A DNA stretch of 64,000 bases, taken from positions 48,031 to 112,030 of the forward strand of contig JAJKFJ010021854.1 in assembly GCA_027382625.1 (NCBI GenBank). The letters run 5' to 3'. The notes beneath the pieces are model-generated. The model had not been told where the DNA came from. It did not search any database and saw only the letters and a program-made list of their open reading frames with translations. Positions 56,470-64,000 of this stretch are shown one piece after another. Position 1 is the stretch's first letter, and each line of letters starts with the position of its first letter. The DNA comes from Tetmemena sp. SeJ-2015. Its lineage: Eukaryota; Ciliophora; Spirotrichea; Sporadotrichida; Oxytrichidae. The translations under genes and the position numbers were made by a program.

Positions 56470-58520
56470 ATGAAAGAAAATTCTAATGGATAAGCTACTT
56501 CCACCATTTATAGAGGGGCTTCCCAGTAAGCACCCATTGAAGCGGCCTTTCTTTCAACCAGGGAAGTGATACCTTAACTTGCAACCTCTTCGCTCTCAAC
56601 TCATTATCCAATGCCAAACCCTCCTAACACATTCACTCAAACTCCTTAAAAGCCGTAGCAGTTGCAAGCATCAATGGATTCTGGAAATAGAAATGCCAAT
56701 TAGCAGCAACATTTGACAATGAGTAACTAGGTTTATGAGCATAAGGGTAAAGAGGACTTTGCAGCTCCTACTCTTAGTGGTGTTGGATCTGAAGTGGGGT
56801 CCCCATTTTTACCTCCAAGCATTTAAAGCCGCATGTATGGCAGTGGAGGAATGGGAGGAGCTGGTATGTCTCCCGCTTTGATAAACTAATCCTGCTCATC
56901 AATCCTTACTCTATTATATTTGAGAGGTAGAAATATTGCTGAGGATGAGCGGATACAGAGCGCTCAGATGTTTGAACCAAACATTATGATTTAGAGCGGC
57001 GAGTCACCTCTTTACAAAAGAGCCATGAACGATCTATTATCTTATCAAGAATTCTCAGAAAGCTACTTGAACTAGAAAATTCCAGGTAAGATACATACCC
57101 ACTACAATTTTATGAACAAAGTTTTCTAATCTCTATCTATCTGTAGTTAATTTTGTGGATTAGCAAGATTTTGCACAACTAATGAATTCTTAATAACTCC
57201 AGTCTCGAACAAGCAACCCTAACAAAGTGCTTCTCCCTTGAATTTGGATCAAGATGAAGATCTTCAGCTAAGAACTTAAACCAATCGAAACAAAAGAGAA
57301 CTCAACGATGAAGATACTTAGAATGTTTAAGCTTAAAATAGTCCAAGCAAAAAGGGAGAAATCGGAACAGGAATTGGGTTGAAAGATAATGATGCCGAAG
57401 AAAGTTAGGATCTTGAGGGAGAGGGTGCAGATGGAGGAGATGACGAGTAGCTAGCTGATATGGATTTGCAAAATATCCCCAACTACGAGATTGAATTCAA
57501 CTTCGATGGCTTCAGTCATCTTTATTTTTTTATATCAAGAGTTAATTGATAGGAACTTGAACATGTAGTGCTTTCTGCAAACTTACACTTCCAAGGAGTG
57601 CATAGTTTGCCATCCTATGCTTCAGCAAATCTATTTAAATGCTCTCCATCCTGAAAGAGCTTTAGACTAACCAGAGCTTATAATGGCTGATAGCACAGGC
57701 TCTAAGTTGTCCGAACAGAAGTTTCAGCTCAATAAGATCATCTAGGACAACCTGAAGAAGAAGTATATGACGAGCAAAGACTTTTACAATGTGAAGATAG
57801 TGAACGACATCATTTACAATGAAGCTACTCATATTGTGGCAGTCTTCAAAGATTGTAATATAGGGTATCTAAGTTTTTTTTTAAAGATTGTAATATAAGA
57901 GGTGTCTATGTTTTTATTAAGACTATCTGATATATGACGACTTATCTGAATTTCTGAAACGCTTTTACGACAACGGCGAAGCAATCACTCGCCTTCCTAA
58001 GATATGTGAGTTTTATGAACGCTACTCGAAGGTCTTTCCAAACTATGTTTCACTCCCTGCTGAAAGCAAAATTATGTACAAGAATATCGAACGCAAGCAA
58101 AAGATAATAGATGACAAGCAGAGGACGCTTCAAGCGCGCATGCAGATGAGAGAATAGAAGATGCGCCGCAAGATAATGAAACTCAATGGTGGAATTGCTG
58201 AAGCCGATCTACCTCCACTCGATATGGATAATTATGAGTCTAGTATGTCTTGGCTTAAGAACTCTCAGAGATTCTTCGACACCAAATTCATGGACAGCAT
58301 CATAAAGGATCCACTTCCTTCCTCCAACACATAGCACTCTTCTTTCATCTAAAAGTCCATGCTGCTGGATCGATCACACCTCAATAATAACTCCCATCTT
58401 ACGCACACTCAAAACACCAATAATCAATATTAGAATTACACCAACAGTATGCATCCTAATCCAAACTCAAGCAAGGGAAGGAACTAAATCTTTTAATTAC
58501 ATGAGTATTTGTTGCTTTGA
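56470..58520 (+). CDS. Hypothetical Gln/Ser-rich protein with conserved-looking C-terminal helical region
   Basis: Starts MKENSNGQATSTIYRGASQQ at ATG 56470; low-complexity Pro/Gln/Gly part (PNPPNTFTQTPQKPQQLQAS, MYGSGGMGGAGMSPALINQS), QMFEPNIMIQSGESPLYKRA, a GTAAGA...CTGTAG intron (57086-57146), acidic stretch (DLEGEGADGGDDEQLADMDL), CFLQTYTSKECIVCHPMLQQ, NLKKKYMTSKDFYNVKIVND, then across a duplicated IES FKDYLIYDDLSEFLKRFYDN, EFYERYSKVFPNYVSLPAES, MYKNIERKQKIIDDKQRTLQ. Ends near NSSKGRN and TGA 58518-58520. The FYERYSKVFPNYV region looks like a conserved ciliate domain, but I cannot name it. Confidence 0.75.
57849..57922 (+). repeat. Diverged tandem IES duplication, three AAGA pointer copies, period 35 bp
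   Basis: AAGA occurs at 57849-57852, 57884-57887 and 57919-57922. The two 35-bp units share their first 14 bases (AAGATTGTAATATA) and a TCTA-GTTTTT core but differ elsewhere. Excising both units gives HIVAVFKDYLIYDDLSEFLK in one frame. Confidence 0.85.
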
Positions 58521-58524
58521 TCTT

Positions 58525-61500
58525 GCTAAAGAGCTTTGCTGAACTTAATTTAGAACAATTGGTGCAGGTCTTTGTCTCCAAAGACCATAGAAACGATCTA
58601 GGCCACTCTTCAATACTTGATCATTAGGATTTCACAGCCACTCTAGATGTGACTATGCCCAGTTTTCACTAGTAAGATGAAGCAGATAAGTTTTTAAAAG
58701 CGATGCTGCTTTAGTAATAGCAGAAGTAGAAAGATCTTATTATGCATAAGATGCAGCAAAGGAAAAACGAAGGTAACTAGAAACTCAATCTTTTGAATGA
58801 TATAAATTGATTCAGTTTAACTCATCTTTGGAAATCCAAAACCTTAGATCTTGGGCTAGCAGCAAGTTAAACTGGTTCATCAACCAAAATCTGATCAAAC
58901 TAAATAACCTCAAGCAGTCATCACTCAGAGTGGATAGAAGTTTATCTTTAACACTAATGGAGTCAATAACATCATTAAGCAACAGAAGTAGTATTTTGAA
59001 AAAGCCAAGACAGATTATCTATGGAATAATCACCACTTATTTTATTTAAGATGCTAAACGAAAGAGTTCCTAAGGTTCTAGTATAATATAGAATCCTAGT
59101 CCGCAAACTCAATCAATACTTAATTCGTCTCCTCTCAAAATGTCTACAAGAATTAATCCATCTGCGACTTAATAATAAGTTAAGCCATAATTAGGATAAG
59201 ATGTAAATCCCGCACAGACATTCGGATCTAAGGATGTGTAAATCTTAAAGTAGTTTTAGACTCAACAATATCAGCAACCCTAGTTTTAACAGCACTCATC
59301 TATATAGCAAAACTAGTAGAATGCTTAAACCATACAAGTTCAAACTACTAAACCTTAATCTTAGTTGTCTAACACTCTCACTAAGCAGTAGATCACAACA
59401 TTGAATTAATCTCCAATGCTAGTAAATTAAAACAGCGGAAAAGCAACGGGACTTACTCAAGGAGCAGCAAATTAATTCACACCAATTCAAATTAAGAAGG
59501 AAGAAGGAATGATTGCCACTACTACTGCTGCTTAAGGAGAAATGAAAAGCAGTAACATCATTAAAAAGAAAGTAAAGAAAGTAGTTGTTGGATCTGGAGC
59601 AGCATTCGTTTCTTAAACTGGAGTTTCTATATATTCTTAATTTCTTTGAGTTAACTTGAATCACTAGCAGCAACCTGATTTCAAGATTAAGCATGGACTA
59701 CCTTCAAGCATAATGTACAACTAGTTGGCTCACAGCTAATCAGGCGCACTCACTCATAGAGATACCCTCTAAAAGAAGCTTATAAATAATCTAGTGATAA
59801 ACCATCAACCCAACTACCAGAATGATTTTAGTCCACTAGACATATAAGACTTAACCACAAATGCTTAGGGCCATAGCAAGAAGCTCAAGGCTTTACTTTA
59901 AATTGATAGCTTCATGTTCAAATTGTTTGAAGGTCTTTAATTACAATACAGGAGCATAGGCTATGGATGGAGCTGTATTAAATCGAATGATAAATAGCTA
60001 AAACCAGCACGGCTCTTAATCAGAAAGAGTTATGAACAATAATATCAAGCAGTTCAACACCTTATAAATGTTTTAAGAGTAATAATTTAATTTGGACCTC
60101 AAAGACGAAATAAAATATCAGTCTATCAAGGGACAGCAGAAAGAATGGTGTAGGTAGTCAGCTTGGATAAAATGCAAGAGCAGGAGGCGGAAACAGCTAA
60201 CCAAGAAAATCTTCAAAGGACTCTCGAGGTATAATAGCTGGAGGCATTATCATTCCTGGCCAAAATAGCTTCATACCGAATATGAAAGCTTAGTCTTAGG
60301 ATAGAGATTCTCAGATGAAGCATCAATAAAAGGGTAGCACTGGCAAGCCTGCAGTACTATAAAGAATAGATGATCTGATTAGAGGTGAATCTGAGTCCTC
60401 TAAGTATCCTCAGACGAAGAAAAGACCCTAGTCACCAAATTACTACCTTGAAGAGTCCAAGCAAATAGATATTAGCAACACTCTACATAACCAAAGCAAC
60501 CATCTCTATTCCTATTCGAACCCTAAATCTCTACCTTAGCAATAGATGGCCTAAAAATTTATGAATAAGAGAAACTTGAATAAGCAGTACTCAAGCAATC
60601 AGCTATAGGACTAGTACAATAACGATGGCCAAAAGTTACCTTCTGCTCATCAGTAGCAATAACTTTCATCAACGCTTTCTCATGGTAACTCAGGCTATAA
60701 CTCGCAACACTAAACCAACACTGTGAATACACTTCAGTATACTGATAATAGCTAAATCGGAATGGGAGGCAACAATCAATAGATCATGAAAGTTATGCAG
60801 CTAGACATTGCAGATATAAGCACCAATCTCAATAACAACTCGAGAAATTTCCTTGCTAGGTAGTAACAGCAGCAAATATAGCTTCAAGAAGCAGAGTAGA
60901 GGTATGAACCCGAGATAAAAATCTGTGCCAAAGAATAAAAAGCAAGATGGTATGAATGGAAGTGGAGGCATGAACAATGCAGCCTACCTTTAATAGCAGC
61001 AAAATATGATCTTCGTAGGGGATCCAAGTGGCAATCCAAATCAATATGGTGCTAATTAGCAGTTTACTGATATTAATAATCAGTCAAACAATCATAATCT
61101 CAATTCAGGGCGATAATCTCCTCTGACTGGGAGAAGTTCCCTCAACTAGAATTAACCACAGCTTCATCAAATTGAAAGTTAACTTTTGAATTCTTAGCTA
61201 CCTTACCAGTAGTCAGTTTTAGGCTCAGTCCTCAATCCAATACCAGCTGCTTTGCTTAATTCTCATAATGCTGGGATAGGTTCCTCTCTGCTGATGAATC
61301 AAATGGCTTTCTAGCATCACAATTCTGCAAGTAATCGGTATGAAAATAGCACAACAGTACTTTAAAATAATAGACAGATAATTAAGAAGGTACTTTAAAG
61401 CTCTAAGAATCATGCAACACCAGGCCTAAATCAAAAGTCAAACAGCCAAAATAGAGCAGGAAGGGGCGAGAGTTCTCCAATGGATTACCAAGTGCAACTT

Positions 61501-61992
61501 CTTGCAAGCACTCTGCAGTATCAAGAAATGCCCTTGAACAATTCTGATATAATTTTGCTTTTGAACACATTTGCAACAGCTACTTAAAGGTAGAAGCAAG
61601 AAAGATAGAGTCTAGACAGGCCTGCGAAGTTAGGGCTGCCTTATCAACAGCAAATGAATTTGATGGTGGACACAACTGTAACTAGAGACACCTCTAAGAG
61701 GTACAGTTTGAAAGCAAGTAGTGGACCCCAGAGCACAAAGGGATAAGGTATGCTAATAGATAGTTAGAACTAGTAGTAGCATCACAGTGGCAGTAGGGTG
61801 AGAAACTCAAGTAATCAAAGAGAAACCAACACGCTCCAGCTATAACAACTTTAGCAGCCTAAAAAGATAATACATCGGTAAGAAAACCAACATCTTTGGG
61901 CCAGTTGTGGCAGTGAAAAAGAACATGAACACACAAAACTTATGAGCTCAGAAAGTTAATAAAGACCATTAAGAATGAATGAAGAATAATGA
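58525..61992 (+). CDS. Large Gln/Asn-rich protein of unknown function
   Basis: Blocks read ELNLEQLVQVFVSKDHRNDL, DFTATLDVTMPSFHQQDEAD, AMLLQQQQKQKDLIMHKMQQ, then Gln/Asn/Ser-rich sequence (QQYQQPQFQQHSSIQQNQQN; IKKKVKKVVVGSGAAFVSQT; further low-complexity to 61800) and the end QENQHLWASCGSEKEHEHTK before TGA 61990-61992. The start is uncertain: it may lie between 58490 and 58560, or this may continue the preceding gene, because the frames nearly abut. Several IES-like gaps (58800, 59050, 59640, 59890, 60900). No domain recognised. Confidence 0.5.
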
Positions 61993-62279
61993 TTAAGTTA
62001 TATAACTCAAAGCCGTTTTAAAATAAGTTAGCAAGTCTACAAATTAGAAGGGCATAATGTATTTAAAATGTTCCCTGCTTGCTTATAGATTAAATTAACA
62101 AGCTCTATAACTTAAAGTTTGCATAGAGTTAATAATTTAAGTTTTCTTTTAAGATTTAAATCAAGGGCTATAAATTCAACTTAGCAATTATTTATTGATA
62201 AAGCAAATTCTCCCCACTATAAGATTATCATAGATTTTTTTAATTGTCGACTTTATAATATTTTAAAAGAATTTGTTCG

Positions 62280-63311
62280 ATGATGGAGTATTTTGATGGC
62301 GATTTGCCAGAACAAAACTACAAAATTATCTTGGTCGGTCATGCGAGAGTGGGCAAGACCAGTATCATCAACAGATATGTGAACGACAACTTCAATGATA
62401 ACGAGCAGTCATCAGTTCAGATGTAGATAATGAAGAAGCTGGTGAAAGTGGACCGCACTGAGGATACCTGGGTACAGCTTAATATTTGGGACACACTTGG
62501 ACAGGAAAAATATCATTCCCTCTCACCCATCTTTTTCAGAAAAGTTATCTTTATCATCATAATCTTAATTGTATTATAAAGTAATTGGCGTGTTTTTGGT
62601 ATTCGACTGCACGAGCATTGAATCATATTCCAAGTTGGATGGTTGGTTTGATGTCATGGCGTAGTGCGTTGACTCAAAGGTGCTTATAATGCTGTTGGGC
62701 AACAAATGTGATATTAAAATGCATTGTATCATTTCGTATAAGTTGATTTGTCGAGCAGAGAAGTTCCTTACAACTTGGCGATGGAGTATGCTCGCACAAG
62801 AAACATGGGCTACTTGGAAGTGAGTGCGAAGAGTGGAGTAAACATTAAGAATGCATTCAGCTGTCTCGTTAGAGGTAAGTAAAGTACTTTAGAATAAAAA
62901 TCAAGGAAAAATCCTTTCAAGAAATGATGATAAGGTATAAAAGAGTGTAAGAGGAAATTTGATCAGACTTAGTCATCGATAATTAAATTTCTGATCACTA
63001 CGTTTATAAACCGAAGTTATAACCATCTCTATCTATCTTTGCTTTCCAATAGCTAATTTATACTTTAGAAGTCTACCGAAATCAGAACAAAAACATGCTC
63101 AAGGATGACACTTTAAGCAATCCTTACATTGACTAAAAATTGGTATCAGGTGCCAAGGATATAAGACCCAAAGGAAAATCTCTCAAACTCAATTCTTAAC
63201 TCCATTTTCCTATTTTTTTATTAAGAGGAGGATCAAGAGGGTGGTTCGTTTGACAAAAAAGGCAAAAAGAAATCTAGAAAGGAAAAGAAAGATAAATGCG
63301 AGAAATGCTGA
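62280..63311 (+). CDS. Rab-family small GTPase
   Basis: Starts [20 protein letters not shown] at ATG 62280. G1 GHARVGKTS, switch I region [12 protein letters not shown]3 [36 protein letters not shown]4 [21 protein letters not shown]5 [20 protein letters not shown], then [20 protein letters not shown] and a Lys-rich tail ending KDKCEKC before TGA 63309-63311; the cysteines suit prenylation. Three IESs are solved by frame (AAAGT, TGAT, TTAA pointers), plus a GTAAGT...TTTAG intron at 62875-63068. P-loop residue 2-4 (HAR) is unusual, but catalytic Gln (DTLGQE) is kept. Vesicle-traffic role by family. Confidence 0.93.
62541..62582 (+). other. IES with AAAGT pointer in Rab
   Basis: IFFR-AAAGT is followed by a 32-bp AT-rich insert and a second AAAGT; excision (37 bp) gives [16 protein letters not shown]. 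Confidence 0.9.
62709..62747 (+). other. IES with TGAT pointer in Rab
   Basis: GNKC-D interrupted inside the G4 motif; excision of 35 bp between TGAT copies gives [16 protein letters not shown]. Confidence 0.93.
63196..63224 (+). other. IES with TTAA pointer in Rab
   Basis: SLKLNS then T-rich insert; excision of 25 bp between TTAA copies gives [20 protein letters not shown]. Confidence 0.85.
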
Positions 63312-64000
63312 AGCAAAGACTCGCAATTATTCTGGAGAAAGCTTCATCGCAATTATACAGATCTTCTTCTCACAGACTCAGAATATCATAAGATGAATAT
63401 ATTGACTTAAATACTTAACCTCATTTGAACTAGTATAAATATCTACTACATTATTTATTATAGTGGTGGGTGTAATCTAGTTCCACACTCACCTCTTCTT
63501 TAATTTGAAATAAACAAATTTTACTCAAATTCTTACCCTAACTCTCGCAAATTTATTTTTAGAAGTCTTCTTCATCAGACCTCAATTCTCTTTCTTACTT
63601 TTTATTATGATGAGTGGATTATAATTATATTCGTTTGAGAAGATGATTTATCAGACTAAGAGGCTGTTAGGCATTAAGCCTTAAGCACTCCCTGATGTGT
63701 TAGCTTCAAAGTTCTTCGGTTATTTGGGCCACACCCCCATGGTGTCCGAGGACTGAGGGCGTACCCACCGAAGTTCGTAGAGCAAGGATGAAGTCATCAT
63801 TTAAATCATCTTCTTCAAGCAAATATAGTCTAACTCACTCCACCTTATACTTGAAAAGCAAAAGCTTCTCTCTCACAAGATAAAGTGACTTCATTTAGAC
63901 TAAATTACGTTGTGGTGCTACATGTATTTTCATTTTATTATATTATTTTAATTGCTTCTTTCTTTTAAGAGTCACAAGGATGTGTTTATATGCTTGACTT
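63312..64000. other. Spacer with a GC-richer structured patch
   Basis: AT-rich except 63700-63785, which has higher GC and short inverted repeats (ACACC-CCCAT-GGTGT; CTTCGGT ... ACCGAAG). No coding frame recognised. Confidence 0.45.

Noticed and set aside
1..64000. TGA as a sense codon (all three stops reassigned, as in karyorelicts or Condylostoma)
   Set aside because: Early on, several frames continued across TGA. In the kinesin and Gln-rich genes those TGAs lie inside pointer-bounded inserts whose removal restores the protein, conserved Trp residues are TGG, and genes end at TGA.
1..64000. tRNA, rRNA genes and complete transposons with terminal repeats
   Set aside because: None recognised on either strand; the only element candidates are those listed with low confidence.

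Overview
The window reads as germline (micronuclear) DNA of a spirotrichous ciliate of the Oxytricha/Stylonychia/Tetmemena kind. Two observations support this. First, long conserved genes read through only if TAA and TAG are glutamine and TGA is the sole stop; this holds in a pyruvate dehydrogenase subunit, a kinesin, Rab GTPases, an RRM protein and a SET-domain protein. Second, coding frames are broken by short AT-rich segments that are not GT-AG introns. Each is bounded by a 2-11 bp direct repeat, and removing one repeat copy plus the segment restores the expected protein. These are internal eliminated sequences (IESs) with pointers between macronuclear-destined segments (MDSs). Ordinary GT-AG introns of about 37-230 bp are also present.

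Layout, left to right. 1-2058: minus gene running off the left edge. 2800-4270: IES-free minus ORFs of uncertain, possibly germline-limited or mobile, nature. 5032-8107: two minus genes 58 bp apart, a Gln-rich protein and a small unknown. 9138-10479: mitochondrial PDH E1-beta. 11014-14961: divergent pair, an acidic-tailed protein and a COG3-like protein. 15189-21190: minus genes for WRAP73/WDR8, a small mitochondrial protein, a TMEM216/TMEM17-family protein, a 51-aa protein and a two-RRM protein with a Gln-rich N-terminus. 21422-26157: ELMO-domain protein, coiled-coil protein, divergent Rab. 26399-36225: a very large kinesin with a Gln-rich tail, preceded by an Asn/Gln/Ser-rich protein. 36678-38838: an STPG/SHIPPO-repeat gene that is scrambled and inverted. 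39016-42917: two EF-hand proteins. 43224-47409: large coiled-coil protein. 47691-52907: cold-shock-domain protein and an unknown. 53607-63311: SET methyltransferase, two Gln-rich unknowns and a second Rab.

The genes are independent loci, each expected to end up on a small macronuclear chromosome, so neighbours need not share a pathway. Several nevertheless point to cilia and cytoskeleton: WRAP73, TMEM216-like, kinesin, STPG repeats, EF-hand proteins.

The most unusual features are three IESs that are each present as two head-to-tail copies with three equally spaced pointer copies (periods 34, 41 and 35 bp), and the STPG gene whose two halves lie on opposite strands joined by an 11-bp inverted pointer inside an intron. 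Several single-base frame breaks, nearly all at homopolymers, most likely reflect assembly error. All coordinates and translations were worked out by eye; MDS/IES boundaries carry the usual pointer ambiguity.
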